DNA of 64,000 bases from Shewanella marinintestina (GCF_023283845.1 NZ_JAKILC010000001.1:465998-529997); one strand, 5' to 3'; counted from the first letter of the stretch, positions 25,167-40,154 are shown. Made by a program: numbers and translations. Notes: generated from the sequence alone by a model not told the origin.

Positions 25167-25643
25167 TTACATCTGTCGGTCAACCCTGACGAAACCTTTT
25201 AAATAAACGACCCTGACGTCATCATTTACATTAAATACCATTCCGGGGTCCAAATCTTGAATAACCATAACTTGCTCGCCAGTATCTAGGGTTATCATCA
25301 TTTCAACCAATCTTAGTTCTTGATAATACGAGCTGTCTCCATAGCGATTACCGACGCCCGCACCAAGTAACGCACCTAGTACTGTTGCCACATCTTGACC
25401 GGAACCTCCTCCGAACTGATGACCAACCACACCACCGATTAACGCACCACCAAAGGTTTTCCAGCCCGTATTTTGGTCTTCAACCAATTGCTTTTGTGTA
25501 ATATTGCGTACTGAGGCGACTTGACCAAACTCGACTTTTTCTACAGGAACAGCTTGATTACGGTCGTAAGGCGCGGCAATTGTCGCTTGTGTAACAAAAA
25601 ACAAACAGATAACAGTGAAAACAATAAGATGAGGTTTCAACAT
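25167..25643 (-). CDS. Glycine-zipper 2TM envelope protein
   Basis: 158 residues. A signal peptide (cleavage near ATIAA-PYD) is followed by VEFGQVASVRNI, then a glycine-zipper segment GGALIGGVVGHQFGGGSGQDVATVLGALLGAGVGNRYG and a C-terminal beta-rich part. Architecture resembles SlyB/PcP-type outer-membrane lipoproteins, but there is no lipobox Cys at the cleavage site. The role is probably structural; expression of such proteins is often stress-linked. It ends just beside a terminator shared with the mocR gene. Confidence 0.8.
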   Translation of the reverse strand: MLKPHLIVFTVICLFFVTQATIAAPYDRNQAVPVEKVEFGQVASVRNITQKQLVEDQNTGWKTFGGALIGGVVGHQFGGGSGQDVATVLGALLGAGVGNRYGDSSYYQELRLVEMMITLDTGEQVMVIQDLDPGMVFNVNDDVRVVYLKGFVRVDRQM

Positions 25644-25697
25644 AAGACTTTTTCCGCTAACTTTAAGGATAAGTATATTTATTAATCTTACTCAATT

Positions 25698-26408
25698 GTG
25701 AACTCACTGTCCTATTTAAATAATGATCAGCAAGGTTTTCCACCTCCTGAACAAGCATTAACTGATCCTAACGGTCTCTTAGCTGTGGGCGGTGACTTGC
25801 GACCTGAACGTTTACTAAACGCCTATTATAACGGCATATTTCCCTGGTTTAATTTTGATGATCCTATCCTTTGGTGGTCTCCCGATCCCCGAGCTGTTTT
25901 TGTTCCAGGGAATATGAGAATAAGCAGGAGTTTAATTAAGTTCCTAAGAAAGCAAGATTGGACCTTCACTATCAATCATAGTTTTAAAGCTGTAACAGAA
26001 GGCTGTGCAGCACCTCGTTCAGGCCAAGATGGCACTTGGATCTCGACTGAAATCCAGCAAGCCTACCTAACATTACATCAACAAGGCCATGCGCACTCAC
26101 TAGAAGTTTGGCAGGGTAACCAATTAGTCGGCGGGCTTTATGGTTTAGCTATTGGCCAAGTTTTTTGCGGTGAATCTATGTTCCACCGCGCAACTAATGC
26201 CTCGAAAGCTGCTATGATCGTATTACAGCAACATCTGCAGCGCAGTGGCTTTAAGCTTATTGATGCGCAAGTGGTAAATCCACATTTAGACAGCTTAGGA
26301 GCAAAGTCTATTAGACGTGAAGACTTTATTAGGCTATTGACCCATTTAAGAGATGGTCAAGTACACCCCGATAGCTGGCGTAAAACCGAGGTACTCCTTG
26401 AACTCTAA
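25698..26408 (+). CDS. aat: Leucyl/phenylalanyl-tRNA-protein transferase
   Basis: 236 residues from a GTG start at 25698. Family motifs run [21 protein letters not shown] at the start, then [18 protein letters not shown], and later [21 protein letters not shown]. Aat attaches Leu or Phe from charged tRNA to proteins with N-terminal Lys or Arg, creating primary N-degrons. The stop overlaps the start region of bpt, so the two are translationally coupled. The downstream neighbours clpA and clpS read the product. Confidence 0.96.
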   Translation: MNSLSYLNNDQQGFPPPEQALTDPNGLLAVGGDLRPERLLNAYYNGIFPWFNFDDPILWWSPDPRAVFVPGNMRISRSLIKFLRKQDWTFTINHSFKAVTEGCAAPRSGQDGTWISTEIQQAYLTLHQQGHAHSLEVWQGNQLVGGLYGLAIGQVFCGESMFHRATNASKAAMIVLQQHLQRSGFKLIDAQVVNPHLDSLGAKSIRREDFIRLLTHLRDGQVHPDSWRKTEVLLEL

Positions 26409-27117
26409 ATCTAGACACGTCACAGTAGGTAGAACCAAAACCTTTCCTTGCAGTTATTTAGATGATCAGCAAGAGCAACTCATGGTTTTACAAGAAGATG
26501 TTATCGATGTGAACTTATTCGAGCAACTGCTCGCACTTGGGTTTCGTCGCAGTGGCAGTATGATCTATAAGCCGCAATGCCCACAATGCAGTGCCTGCCT
26601 GCCAATCCGCTTATCTATAGATGATTTTTCATTATCTAAGCGACAAAAACGCACAATGAAGAACAATCAAGATTTAAGCTGGAAGATCGTTGAACACAAA
26701 ACTGAGCAGCAATATGCGCTTTATGAGCGTTACGTAAACACTCGCCATCATGACGGCCCTATGTTCCCAGCAACGCCTGAGCAATACGATAGTTTTGCGA
26801 CAGCGACTTGGATGCAACCACTATTTATCGAACTTCGGCTTAGCGATGAGCTAATTGGTGTTGCAATTACCGATGTTTTGCCACACAGCCTATCTGCAAT
26901 CTATAGCTATTTTGCTCCAGAATACGATAAGCGTTCATTAGGTAGCTTACTCATTTTACTGCAAACTCAAATTGCTAAAATGATGAAAAAACAATTTCTG
27001 TATCTTGGCTATCAAATTGATGAGTCTCGAAAAATGAATTATAAGCGCGACTATCGCCCTCACCAAATCTTGACTCAATCAGGCTGGGTAACTGAGATTA
27101 AGATCAAAAACCAGTGA
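26398..27117 (+). CDS. bpt: Aspartate/glutamate leucyltransferase
   Basis: 239 residues from a TTG at 26398, which places the start 11 bases inside the aat reading frame and aligns with the usual N-terminus; an earlier GTG gives an unlikely extension. Features are the Cys-rich [12 protein letters not shown] cluster, [10 protein letters not shown], and the GNAT-like core [24 protein letters not shown]. Bpt adds Leu to N-terminal Asp or Glu (tertiary to secondary degrons). Together with aat this gives the cell two ways to mark proteins for ClpS. Confidence 0.93.
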   Translation: MNSKSRHVTVGRTKTFPCSYLDDQQEQLMVLQEDVIDVNLFEQLLALGFRRSGSMIYKPQCPQCSACLPIRLSIDDFSLSKRQKRTMKNNQDLSWKIVEHKTEQQYALYERYVNTRHHDGPMFPATPEQYDSFATATWMQPLFIELRLSDELIGVAITDVLPHSLSAIYSYFAPEYDKRSLGSLLILLQTQIAKMMKKQFLYLGYQIDESRKMNYKRDYRPHQILTQSGWVTEIKIKNQ

Positions 27118-27232
27118 ATTAAACCATAACTAAGCTGTAGATAGCGTATATACTCAACCTTTGCTTTACAGCAGCACCAATTTACGGCATGATGTGCCCG
27201 TTTTATTATTTGAAGGCTAACAGGATAACTGA

Positions 27233-27454
<222 letters not shown>

Positions 27455-27480
27455 GTTATTAGCCTACAACGTAAATTATA

Positions 27481-27505
27481 AAAAAGCCGGCAATGCCGGC
27501 TTTTT
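27481..27505 (+). terminator. Intrinsic terminator after infA
   Basis: AAAAAGCCGGC / GCCGGCTTTTT, perfect stem with a short loop. Confidence 0.9.
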
Positions 27506-27628
27506 GTTGTCTATGATTTATGTGTTAGTTTACTTAGCTGACTTATCTTTAACAGAAGTAAGGAGCCAATAACTCATACTTTCTGTTATTGGTTCTAATA
27601 TCTCGTAAAAATAATTGGGTTGTGGCTT

Positions 27629-29890
27629 CTACGAGTGAGCAACCTTCTCAAGCGACTCAGTAGTAATCACAATCTCATCACCTTTCACATCTACGCGTGC
27701 GATACCGCCTTTCTCAAGCTCACCAAATAAGATTTCATCAGCTAAAGGACGCTTAATCAGCTCAGTTACAACTCGCGCCATAGGACGAGCTCCCATTGAC
27801 TTGTCGTAACCTTTCTCTGCCAACAAGGTTCTCGCTTCGTCACTCACTTCGAGTGCAACCGATTTATCATCTAGCTGTGCTTGCAGCTCAACTAAGAACT
27901 TATCGACAACTTTAGCAATAACCGTCATATCTAAGTGGTTAAACCAAATAATCGAATCTAAGCGATTACGGAACTCTGGTGAGAAGACTTTATTGATTTC
28001 AGATAACGCATCCTGAGTATGATCTTGCTGTTTAAAACCAATCGACTTACGAATCGTTTCTTGTACACCAGCGTTAGTCGTCATCACTAAGGTCACGTGT
28101 CTAAAATCTGCTTTACGGCCATTATTATCAGTCAGTGTACCGTGATCCATCACTTGCAGTAGCAAGTTGTAAACATCTGGATGGGCTTTTTCAATCTCAT
28201 CGAGCAGCACCACACAATGTGGATTTTTAATCACGGCATCGGTCAGCAAGCCACCTTGGTCATAACCCACATAGCCTGGCGGTGCACCAATTAAGCGTGA
28301 CACAGTATGGCTTTCCATGTACTCAGACATGTCAAAGCGGACCAGGTTAAGGCTTAAACATTTAGCAAGCTGACTGGTAACCTCTGTCTTACCCACACCG
28401 GTTGGGCCGGCAAACAAAAAGCTACCTACAGGCTTATGCTCACCACCTAGACCGCTTCGAGATAAGCGAATTGCAGAGCTAAGCCCCTCAATCGCCTGGT
28501 CTTGACCAAACACCACCATTTTGAGGTTACGCTCAAGATTCTTAAGTAAGTCTCTATCAGAGCTCGATACCGACTTCTCAGGAATACGTGCCATCTTCGC
28601 GATAATTGATTCGATTTCAGTCTGACCAATGGTCTTTTTGCGTTTACTCGCTGGCTGCATCGCCATACGTGCACCCGCTTCATCAATCACGTCAATCGCT
28701 TTATCTGGCAAATGTCTGTCATTAATATGTTTGTCAGACAGTCTTGCTGCCACACTGAGCGCCGCTAAGGTATAACGCACGTTGTGGTGCTCTTCATACT
28801 TTGACTTAAGCCCTTGCAAAATCTTAGTCGTCTCAGCTACCGAAGGCTCATTAATATCAACTTTCTGGAAACGACGCGCTAAAGCTCGGTCTTTCTCAAA
28901 AATACTTTGATACTCTTGGAATGTGGTTGAACCCATGCAACGTAATTTACCTCCGGATAATAACGGTTTCAGTAAATTAGACGCATCCATCACGCCACCA
29001 GACGCTGAACCGGCACCGATAATCGTATGGATTTCATCGATAAATAAAATCGCATGTTCATCATTTGCCAGCTCTTTTAATAAGCCTTTGAAGCGTTTCT
29101 CAAAGTCTCCACGGTATTTAGTTCCCGCAAGCAGCGCACCTAAGTCGAGTGAGTAAACCGTCGCTTTACTCATCACTTCAGGCACTTCTTCTTTAACGAT
29201 TCGGTAAGCTAAGCCTTCCGCGATTGCAGTTTTACCTACACCCGCCTCACCCACTAACAGTGGATTATTTTTACGTCGACGACAAAGAATTTGAATCGAG
29301 CGCTCAATTTCCTCGGTACGACCAATCAAAGGATCAATACTGCCGCTTTTAGCAAGCTCATTAAGGTTAGCGGTAAACTGAGATAAAATACTGCGTTCTT
29401 CCTCACTCTCTGTTTGATCTTCAATTCTGTTTGGCTCAGCGTCTGTATCGATATCGTTTTTAGAAAATCCATGGGAAATAAAATTAACGACATCTAAACG
29501 CGTCACATCGCCAGTGCGCAGCAAGTAAACAGCTTGCGATTCTTGCTCACTAAAAATAGCCACCAGCACGTTAGCGCCAGTCACTTCATTACGCCCAGAT
29601 GACTGCACATGAAATACCGCGCGTTGTAAAACACGTTGGAACCCGAGCGTAGGTTGTGTTTCCTTTTCGTCTTCGGGATCAGAAATAATCGGCGTGGTTT
29701 GTTGAATGAAGCTGGCCACTTCATCCCTGAGTTTTTCTATATTTGCTCCGCAAGCAACAAGCGCCTCTTGTGCGGCTGGGTTATCGATTAACGCCAACAA
29801 TAGATGCTCTACCGTCATGTACTCATGACGCGCATCTCTGGCTTGTTGAAAAGCCAGGTTTAAGGTGACTTCAAGATCTTTGTTTAGCAT
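27629..29890 (-). CDS. clpA: ATP-dependent Clp protease ATP-binding subunit ClpA
   Basis: 753 residues from the ATG at 29890, with a GGGGG ribosome site; a GTG two codons earlier is not preferred. Clp N-domain repeats occupy about 1-145. AAA domain 1 has Walker A GEAGVGKTAIAEG and Walker B ILFIDEIH. AAA domain 2 has GPTGVGKTEVT, VLLDEIEKAHPDV, and the ClpP-docking loop region near IGFKQQ, with sensor GARPMARV. ClpA unfolds N-degron substrates delivered by ClpS and feeds ClpP. It is preceded by clpS 38 bp upstream. Confidence 0.98.
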   Translation of the reverse strand: MLNKDLEVTLNLAFQQARDARHEYMTVEHLLLALIDNPAAQEALVACGANIEKLRDEVASFIQQTTPIISDPEDEKETQPTLGFQRVLQRAVFHVQSSGRNEVTGANVLVAIFSEQESQAVYLLRTGDVTRLDVVNFISHGFSKNDIDTDAEPNRIEDQTESEEERSILSQFTANLNELAKSGSIDPLIGRTEEIERSIQILCRRRKNNPLLVGEAGVGKTAIAEGLAYRIVKEEVPEVMSKATVYSLDLGALLAGTKYRGDFEKRFKGLLKELANDEHAILFIDEIHTIIGAGSASGGVMDASNLLKPLLSGGKLRCMGSTTFQEYQSIFEKDRALARRFQKVDINEPSVAETTKILQGLKSKYEEHHNVRYTLAALSVAARLSDKHINDRHLPDKAIDVIDEAGARMAMQPASKRKKTIGQTEIESIIAKMARIPEKSVSSSDRDLLKNLERNLKMVVFGQDQAIEGLSSAIRLSRSGLGGEHKPVGSFLFAGPTGVGKTEVTSQLAKCLSLNLVRFDMSEYMESHTVSRLIGAPPGYVGYDQGGLLTDAVIKNPHCVVLLDEIEKAHPDVYNLLLQVMDHGTLTDNNGRKADFRHVTLVMTTNAGVQETIRKSIGFKQQDHTQDALSEINKVFSPEFRNRLDSIIWFNHLDMTVIAKVVDKFLVELQAQLDDKSVALEVSDEARTLLAEKGYDKSMGARPMARVVTELIKRPLADEILFGELEKGGIARVDVKGDEIVITTESLEKVAHS

Positions 29891-29928
29891 AAGCACCCCC
29901 TAAAAATTAACAACAGAGCAAAGCCAAA

Positions 29929-30237
29929 TTAGGCTTCCTCTAAAGAACACAGTAACGGATGTTGGTTTTGTCTTGCAAATTGATTTACTTGCGCAACCTT
30001 AGTTTCTGCAATTCCAAATGGGTAAATACCGCAAATTCCTTTACCTTTATGATGGATTGCTAACATGATTTCCGTTGCTTGTTGCTCATCTTTCTTGAAG
30101 AACAGTTGTAATATCTCGATGACAAAATCCATTGGTGTGTAGTCATCGTTGTTTAAAATGACTTTATACATAGAAGGCTGTTTAAGCTCTGACTCAACAC
30201 TTTCTTCTACGTGTTCAATATTTTCTGTTCTACTCAT
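29929..30237 (-). CDS. clpS: ATP-dependent Clp protease adaptor ClpS
   Basis: 102 residues. The ClpS core has [20 protein letters not shown] (N-degron pocket with the NDD acidic residues), [26 protein letters not shown], and the usual hydrophobic gate. The flexible N-terminus is rich in Glu. It recognises N-terminal Leu, Phe, Tyr or Trp and hands substrates to ClpA, encoded immediately downstream. Confidence 0.98.
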   Translation of the reverse strand: MSRTENIEHVEESVESELKQPSMYKVILNNDDYTPMDFVIEILQLFFKKDEQQATEIMLAIHHKGKGICGIYPFGIAETKVAQVNQFARQNQHPLLCSLEEA

Positions 30238-30476
30238 ATTCCAATATTAGCCTCTAGTCTTGGCTTGTACCAATTGATTATGTAACTCAGTCTGTTTGTT
30301 GGACAAATTCTATCAAATTATACTCAGGTACGACTTGTTAAAAAATGTTGCTTTTTTGTTAACTTTATCTTGACAACCACTTATTCAGCTTTCATTCTGT
30401 TCATTAAGCGAGGAGTTTCCCCGCTGATAAGTTTTACTATCTTACTGGGAAGTGGACAACAGAAGGAAGTGGAAGT

Positions 30477-30683
30477 ATGGCAAGCGGAACTGTTAAATGG
30501 TTCAACAACGCCAAAGGATTCGGGTTTATATGCCCTGATGCTGGCGGTGAAGATGTTTTTGCACACTATTCTACCATTGAAATGGAAGGCTATCGAACGC
30601 TAAAAGCGGGCCAACCAGTCAGTTTTGAGGTAGAAGCAGGTCCAAAAGGAATGCACGCGTCAGCAATATCGCCAACGAACTAA
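30477..30683 (+). CDS. cspD: Cold-shock-like protein CspD
   Basis: 68 residues, one cold-shock domain with both RNP motifs: [14 protein letters not shown] and [10 protein letters not shown]. The position divergent from clpS and the sequence [15 protein letters not shown] favour CspD, a stationary-phase inhibitor of replication in E. coli, over a true cold-inducible CspA. GGAAG precedes the ATG. A terminator ends the gene. Confidence 0.9.
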   Translation: MASGTVKWFNNAKGFGFICPDAGGEDVFAHYSTIEMEGYRTLKAGQPVSFEVEAGPKGMHASAISPTN

Positions 30684-30754
30684 AATAAAATTAGATAAAC
30701 CCAGCTACATAAGTAAAGATATTTATATAGATTGGTTTATGTTGCGATACGAAC

Positions 30755-30790
30755 ATAAAAAGCAGAGTAGCTAAGCTATTCTGCTTTTTT
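30755..30790 (+). terminator. Intrinsic terminator after cspD
   Basis: AAAAAGCAGA-TAGC / GCTA-TCTGCTTTTTT, a long stem with one mismatch and a T run. Confidence 0.8.
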
Positions 30791-30827
30791 ATTGGTTAAA
30801 TGCATCTCGCCACTACTGTAAACAACA

Positions 30828-30852
30828 AAAAGGCCTGCATTACGCAGACCTT
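30828..30852 (-). terminator. Intrinsic terminator after icd
   Basis: On the minus strand AAGGTCTGC / GCAGGCCTTTTT forms a stem with one mismatch and a T tract, about 80 bp after the icd stop. Confidence 0.7.
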
Positions 30853-30933
30853 AGATGTTAAATTGAATCTATTGCTTTACATCACATGGGCGCTATCAAA
30901 TACCCATGTGACTCAAACAATTTGTCACTCAAC

Positions 30934-33459
<2,526 letters not shown>

Positions 33460-34185
33460 GTGACGCAGCCATTTTCAAAGAAAAGTACCAGTAATAAAAA
33501 AAATCCCCGCAGTGCACGTTCTAGCAATAGCGGTAATCGCCCAAGTAGTAACAACACAGGGGCGGGGAATTCATTTTCTCGGGCAGGCTTTAAACGTAAG
33601 AGCACGGCTAATCCCAAAAGCGTCGCCAATCCGATTATCGTGCTGTTTAACAAACCCTTTGATGTGCTTTGCCAATTCACTGACGAGCAAGGACGTCAAA
33701 CCTTAAAAGATTTTATTCCTGTGCCCGGCGTTTATGCCGCGGGTCGACTCGACAGAGATAGCGAAGGTTTATTATTGCTAACTAATGACGGTAAATTGCA
33801 GTCACAAATCACTGAACCTAAAAAGAAAACCTTTAAAACCTATTGGGCTCAGGTCGAAGGTTCACCGACTGAAGCGGCGCTTGAACAATTGCGCCAAGGT
33901 GTTGAGTTAAAAGACGGAATGACGCTACCGGCTAAAATTACCATTATGGATAAGCCCAAGGTCTGGGACAGAACCCCACCTATTCGCGAGCGCGCTAATA
34001 TTCCGACGACTTGGTTAGAAATACAGATCTGCGAAGGGAGGAACCGACAAGTAAGACGCATGACGGCGCATATCGGTTTTCCGACATTAAGATTAATCCG
34101 CTATAAAATAGGTCAATGGAGTCTAGATGATCTGCAAAACGGTGAATATCGTCAACTTGATATGAAAACAAAACTGTGTGAGTAA
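33460..34185 (+). CDS. rluE: 23S rRNA pseudouridine synthase RluE
   Basis: 241 residues from a GTG start. The first 50 residues are Ser/Asn/Lys-rich and disordered-looking, without the S4 domain of RluB relatives. The RsuA-family catalytic core follows: [22 protein letters not shown], then [17 protein letters not shown] with the catalytic Asp, and [23 protein letters not shown]. RluE modifies U2457 in E. coli 23S rRNA. It is followed 6 bp later by nudJ. Confidence 0.94.
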   Translation: MTQPFSKKSTSNKKNPRSARSSNSGNRPSSNNTGAGNSFSRAGFKRKSTANPKSVANPIIVLFNKPFDVLCQFTDEQGRQTLKDFIPVPGVYAAGRLDRDSEGLLLLTNDGKLQSQITEPKKKTFKTYWAQVEGSPTEAALEQLRQGVELKDGMTLPAKITIMDKPKVWDRTPPIRERANIPTTWLEIQICEGRNRQVRRMTAHIGFPTLRLIRYKIGQWSLDDLQNGEYRQLDMKTKLCE

Positions 34186-34191
34186 TTAGCC

Positions 34192-34644
34192 ATGATTGAG
34201 CGCTACAAACCCAATACCACTGTCGCCTGCGTTATTGAGGCTCAAGGTAAATACTTGTTAGTTGAAGAGCTCATTGACGGTGAAGTTAAATATAATCAGC
34301 CTGCTGGGCATCTTGAAGCCCAAGAATCGATTATCAGCGCCTGTGCTCGTGAGGTATACGAAGAGACAGGCCTTAGGCTTGCCCCTCAAGGCTTGGTGGG
34401 GATTTATCAATTTAGCGCCAGTGAATCACTTGCCTTTGTGCGTTACACCTTTTACGTTCAGCTTGACAAAATCATAACCTCAGCCCCTATAGATCCGGCT
34501 ATTAATGCCTTAGTTTGGTTAACGCTTGAAGAAATTCGTACATTAAACCCACAACTTAGAAGTCCGTTAGTCATTAAATCGATTAACGATTACTTAGCGG
34601 GGCAACATTTTCCTTTAGCGTTGCTTAATGATGACTATTTCTAG
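34192..34644 (+). CDS. nudJ: Nudix phosphatase NudJ
   Basis: 150 residues with a complete Nudix box, GHLEAQESIISACAREVYEETGL, and the NudJ-like opening KPNTTVACVIEAQGKYLLVEE and QPAGHLEA. E. coli NudJ hydrolyses nucleoside tri/diphosphates and hydroxymethylpyrimidine pyrophosphate. It overlaps functionally with RNA-modification neighbours only by position: the rluE-nudJ-mnmA order is conserved. Confidence 0.93.
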   Translation: MIERYKPNTTVACVIEAQGKYLLVEELIDGEVKYNQPAGHLEAQESIISACAREVYEETGLRLAPQGLVGIYQFSASESLAFVRYTFYVQLDKIITSAPIDPAINALVWLTLEEIRTLNPQLRSPLVIKSINDYLAGQHFPLALLNDDYF

Positions 34645-34959
34645 CTTAAGTGTGGGTGTTCAGACGCTGATTTTCCGGTTGCCTACCGCTAACGGCTTGT
34701 CATCTTAAGTGCCCTTACTTGCAGCAATTAATACTCATCAGTTTAAGCCCATTCAAGGTTCAGTATGAGTGAATATTCAACGCTGTTGTAGCCAAAATAA
34801 AAGATAGCTCTTCACTAGATAGCCCAGCCTTATAATGCATGATAGAATATGCACCCGCAGAAAGCCGCGGCTTGAACAACGTATTTCGATTATCAATATT
34901 ATTCATTGAGATACCGATTCGCAGCAATATTCAGTAAACACAAGGTTTTTTTAGGATTT
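34645..34959. other. Gene-free region between nudJ and mnmA
   Basis: About 315 bp without a credible ORF. It must carry the mnmA promoter; nothing else is evident. Confidence 0.5.
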
Positions 34960-36075
34960 ATGACGTCAATCGAACCCACTCATCTTGGTAAAAAAGTCAT
35001 CGTCGGTATGTCCGGTGGTGTTGATTCATCAGTTTCAGCCTACCTGTTAATGAAACAGGGTTATCAGGTTGAAGGCCTGTTCATGAAGAACTGGGAAGAA
35101 GATGACACGGATGAATATTGCGCGGCAGCAGACGATCTTAAAGATGCACAAGCTGTATGCGACAAATTAGGCATTAAATTGCACACGGTTAACTTCGCGT
35201 CAGAGTATTGGGACAATGTGTTCGAATACTTCTTAGCAGAGTACAAAGCCGGTCGTACCCCGAATCCAGATATCATGTGTAACAAAGAGATTAAGTTTAA
35301 AGCTTTTCTCGAGTTTGCAGATGAAATCTTAGACGCTGATTACATCGCGATGGGCCATTATGTGCGCCGCCGTGATATTGATGGCACCAGCCAAATGCTG
35401 CGTGGCGTTGATGGCAATAAAGATCAAAGCTATTTCTTATACACATTAGGCTACGAGCAAGTTGCTCGCTCATTGTTCCCAGTTGGTGAGCTCGATAAGA
35501 GCGAAGTTCGCGAAATTGCTAAAGAAATGGGCTTAATCACTCACGATAAGAAAGACAGCACAGGTATTTGTTTTATCGGTGAACGTAAGTTTACTGATTT
35601 CTTACAAACCTTCTTACCAGCACAACCAGGCAATATCGAAACCAGCGAAGGCGAAGTCATTGGTACTCATCAAGGTTTGATGTACCACACCTTAGGTCAA
35701 CGTAAAGGCCTAGGTATTGGCGGTCTTAAAAACAGTAATGAAGACCCATGGTACGTTGTTGAGAAAGATTTAGTCCGTAATGTGTTGATTGTGGGACAAG
35801 GTGGTAACCACCCTCGCCTGATGTCAAATGGTCTAATCGCCAACCAACTGCACTGGGTTGACCGTAAAGGCCCTGCTGATGGCTCAAACATTACAGTGAA
35901 AACACGCTATCGCCAACAAGATGTACCGTGTCGCGTTACCTATGATAGCGATGACGTGCTACGGGTGATTTTTGATGAACCTGTTGCTGCGGTAACGCCT
36001 GGCCAATCAGCGGTTTTCTATGATGGTGAAATCTGCCTAGGTGGCGGTATTATTGACGCACTAATAAGAGATTAA
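34960..36075 (+). CDS. mnmA: tRNA-specific 2-thiouridylase MnmA
   Basis: 371 residues from the ATG at 34960 with AGGA upstream. PP-loop [13 protein letters not shown], catalytic Cys in [12 protein letters not shown], the second catalytic Cys in [12 protein letters not shown], and a C-terminal beta-barrel ([12 protein letters not shown]). It thiolates U34 of tRNA-Lys, -Glu and -Gln, receiving sulfur through the TusE relay. The tRNA-Lys(UUU) genes at the end of this window are among its substrates. It is followed 3 bp later by hflD. Confidence 0.97.
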   Translation: MTSIEPTHLGKKVIVGMSGGVDSSVSAYLLMKQGYQVEGLFMKNWEEDDTDEYCAAADDLKDAQAVCDKLGIKLHTVNFASEYWDNVFEYFLAEYKAGRTPNPDIMCNKEIKFKAFLEFADEILDADYIAMGHYVRRRDIDGTSQMLRGVDGNKDQSYFLYTLGYEQVARSLFPVGELDKSEVREIAKEMGLITHDKKDSTGICFIGERKFTDFLQTFLPAQPGNIETSEGEVIGTHQGLMYHTLGQRKGLGIGGLKNSNEDPWYVVEKDLVRNVLIVGQGGNHPRLMSNGLIANQLHWVDRKGPADGSNITVKTRYRQQDVPCRVTYDSDDVLRVIFDEPVAAVTPGQSAVFYDGEICLGGGIIDALIRD

Positions 36076-36078
36076 TTA

Positions 36079-36696
36079 ATGAGTGATCAGCTGTTTGAAC
36101 GCACTATGGCCTTTGCTGGTATTTTACAAGCAGTGGCCCAAGTTCAATATATTGCAAGGCATGGTGATTCAGATAAAGACGCATTAGCAGCAAGCCTACA
36201 ATCAGTATTAGTGACCAATCCAGAGTCGACAAGCGATGTCTATGCAGACAAATTTGCGCTAAGAAAAGGTTACGAGCTGATTGTTAGCCAGCTTGGCGAC
36301 GCGAAGCAAAAAGACGTGGAAGTGACTCGCTATTTAGTCGGTATTCTAGCTTTAGAGCGCAAACTAACCCGCTCTTCAAACGCGATGGGCATGCTAAGCG
36401 AGCGCATTAACCAAGTTCACCGTCAACTCAATCACTTTGAGATCACCGACGAGCAAGTCATTGCAAATTTTGCCGGTATTTATAGCGACATTATTAGTGA
36501 GCTTGGCCCTAAACTGCAGATCTCTGGCAATCCTGAGTTTCTTAAGCGTACCCAAACACAACATAAAATTCGCGCTTTATTGCTGTCTGCCATGCGCAGC
36601 GCAGTGCTATGGCGTCAATTAGGAGGCAAGCGTAGGCATCTTGTCTTCGCAAGAAAAACAATAGTCGATACAGCTATGAAAAGCCTCACCCTATAA
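36079..36696 (+). CDS. hflD: High-frequency lysogenization protein HflD homologue
   Basis: 205 residues, all-helical, opening [23 protein letters not shown]. HflD modulates CII stability in phage lambda; in species without lambda its role is membrane-peripheral and poorly known. It is locked between mnmA and purB as in E. coli, likely co-transcribed with both. Confidence 0.95.
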   Translation: MSDQLFERTMAFAGILQAVAQVQYIARHGDSDKDALAASLQSVLVTNPESTSDVYADKFALRKGYELIVSQLGDAKQKDVEVTRYLVGILALERKLTRSSNAMGMLSERINQVHRQLNHFEITDEQVIANFAGIYSDIISELGPKLQISGNPEFLKRTQTQHKIRALLLSAMRSAVLWRQLGGKRRHLVFARKTIVDTAMKSLTL

Positions 36697-36708
36697 TTTT
36701 AAGCCTAG

Positions 36709-38097
<1,389 letters not shown>

Positions 38098-38132
38098 TTA
38101 CCTTTTTAGCAACTTGCTATTAAAGGATTAAT

Positions 38133-38168
38133 AAAGGCGTTAAGCTTAGGTTTAGCGCCTTTATTTTA
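38133..38168 (+). terminator. Intrinsic terminator after purB
   Basis: AAAGGCG / CGCCTTT stem with a longer loop, then TATTTTAT. Confidence 0.65.
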
Positions 38169-38242
38169 TCTAAGATTTAGTCACTGTTTGCAGCACAGCT
38201 TTCATTTTCCCTTAGCCAATAGACGAGAGTAACCTCCGCATT

Positions 38243-39373
38243 ATGTTTAACCTCAACTTTGATATCAGTGAGTTTTTAACTCAATACTGGCAAAAAAAGC
38301 CCATCTTGATTAAGAATGCTTTCCCAAACTTTGAAGATCTCATCAGCGCTGATGAGCTAGCCGGCCTTGCCTGTGAAGAATCGGTTGCATCACGAGTGGT
38401 TGTGACAAAACCTAATGATTGGCAAATTATTGAAGGTCCTTTTGAAGACTACGATCAATTTGGTGATGAAAACTGGCAATTACTGGTTCAGGCACTAAAC
38501 CATTGGCACCCAGATTCAAGTGAGTTTATTAATGCTTTTCGTTTTATTCCCGACTGGCGCTTTGATGATTTAATGGTTTCTTTTGCAACCCCAGGTGGTG
38601 GCGTAGGTGCACATATCGATAATTACGATGTGTTTATCATACAAGGTGAAGGAGAGCGCCACTGGACTGTGGGTGATAAAGGTCAATACGCACCGAAAAA
38701 TAACGACCCGACTACCCCGCTTATTGAAGGTTTCGAGCCAATTATTGATGCAGTTCTTGAAAAAGGCGATCTATTATATATTCCACCAGGCTATCCGCAC
38801 CAAGGCCAAACTATAACCTTAGCAATGAGCTACTCAATTGGATTTCGCGCACCTAGCCAGCAAGAACTGTTTAGCGAAATGGCCGATGCCTTAATCGATG
38901 CTAATAGCGGATTAAAGCGTTTCACCTCAAGTGATGAGCCAAAGCTTGCTAGCCATATAAGTACCTCACATCAGCAAGATATGATGGCGTTAATTACTGA
39001 ACTTGCTGCTGAACCTGCAAGTTATCAAGCCATGTTAGGAAAAATGCTAAGCCAGAACCGTTTTGAACTGGATATTTGCGAGCCAGAAGAGGCTTATACT
39101 AATGAAGATATCTGTGACTATATTGAACAAGGTGCCCTGTTATACCGTATTGGCGGTTTAAAGTTACTTAAACTTGAAGATGATAGCGAATCTCGAATTT
39201 TTGTTAATGGCGAAGCTATTGAATATTCGGTGACGATTGAAACTGATGTGCAGCAATTATGCGAGCACTTCAGGTTTGAGAATGAAAAAGCAGCCATTTT
39301 AATCCAAACACCAGCAACACTAGCTTTAATATTAGACTTACTAAATCGTGGATATTTTTATTTCGGCGAATAG
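38243..39373 (+). CDS. roxA: Ribosomal protein uL16 3-hydroxylase (JmjC, RoxA/YcfD)
   Basis: 376 residues. JmjC/cupin domain with the iron ligands in HIDNYDVFIIQGEGERHW (H-x-D) and a distal His in PPGYPHQGQT. The N-terminus shows YWQKKPILIKNAFP as in YcfD, and the C-terminal third is the dimerisation and winged-helix region. The enzyme hydroxylates an Arg of uL16 using 2-oxoglutarate, iron and O2. It stands downstream of purB. Confidence 0.94.
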   Translation: MFNLNFDISEFLTQYWQKKPILIKNAFPNFEDLISADELAGLACEESVASRVVVTKPNDWQIIEGPFEDYDQFGDENWQLLVQALNHWHPDSSEFINAFRFIPDWRFDDLMVSFATPGGGVGAHIDNYDVFIIQGEGERHWTVGDKGQYAPKNNDPTTPLIEGFEPIIDAVLEKGDLLYIPPGYPHQGQTITLAMSYSIGFRAPSQQELFSEMADALIDANSGLKRFTSSDEPKLASHISTSHQQDMMALITELAAEPASYQAMLGKMLSQNRFELDICEPEEAYTNEDICDYIEQGALLYRIGGLKLLKLEDDSESRIFVNGEAIEYSVTIETDVQQLCEHFRFENEKAAILIQTPATLALILDLLNRGYFYFGE

Positions 39374-39405
39374 TCAAAATAAAAGTTTGGCCTACTACTG
39401 GCGAT

Positions 39406-39436
39406 CAAAAAAGGCATCTAACGATGCCTTTTTTGT
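39406..39436. terminator. Bidirectional terminator between roxA and DUF4826-like gene
   Basis: AAAAAAGGCATC / GATGCCTTTTTT stem with a short loop between convergent genes. Confidence 0.85.
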
Positions 39437-39463
39437 CTGTTTAATATCAATTAGCTAGCAGCC

Positions 39464-39889
39464 TTAAGCGCTTGGACCCCAAATAGAATCATCCGCTTGC
39501 ATCTTATAAAGACTCTCTGCGCGCGATACCAAAAGCTCGGCAAATTTTGCTTGAGCTGGATCTTTAGTGAGTCCCGAGCGCTGAATGTTTTCAGCTTTCA
39601 TCTGCCACATCATAGAAAAATGACGTAATGCGTCGCGGGCAGTTTCTGCAACGCTGACTTCTACGTAATCAGACGGTAAATCACCCGACATCACCCAGTA
39701 AGTCTTTTTCGTTGGCTTTTTAGAATCGATTTTCCATATAGCAACATAAGGGGCTAAAAAGCGGCTTTCTTCTGGATGAACCTTACTTGGCATAATGCCT
39801 TTTTCAGCCAAAAACTTATTTGCCTTTTGAAACTGAGCTCGAGTCCACTCTTGAATTTGCTGCTCTTGATCTACTGCTTCTTCAGCCAT
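39464..39889 (-). CDS. Small DUF4826-like protein
   Basis: 141 residues, cytoplasmic by appearance, no signal or membrane segment. The middle contains YVAIWKIDSKKPTKKTYWVMSGDLPSDYV, then ETARDALRHFSMMWQMKAENI, a pattern I associate with DUF4826. No catalytic motif is evident and function is unknown. It is transcribed alone, convergent with roxA. Confidence 0.7.
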   Translation of the reverse strand: MAEEAVDQEQQIQEWTRAQFQKANKFLAEKGIMPSKVHPEESRFLAPYVAIWKIDSKKPTKKTYWVMSGDLPSDYVEVSVAETARDALRHFSMMWQMKAENIQRSGLTKDPAQAKFAELLVSRAESLYKMQADDSIWGPSA

Positions 39890-40154
39890 CTAACACTTCC
39901 TTTCTTATTGTTATCTTTGCTTCTGTTTTTCGAAAAGACACAAAAGCTTTCACACTTCTGACTCTTAAATTAAGCAACAACTTTACGTTAACGTAAAGTG
40001 GAAAGCAAAATTGCCAGACAGATCACAAATATTCCGAATCTTTACTTTATTGAGAGTATCCCTAAATGCTATCGTTCTGCAATAAATATAACAAGTAGAC
40101 TACTCTGTAATCCTACAGCGGCGGTCATTCGATGCTCAAAGCGGAGATCAACAA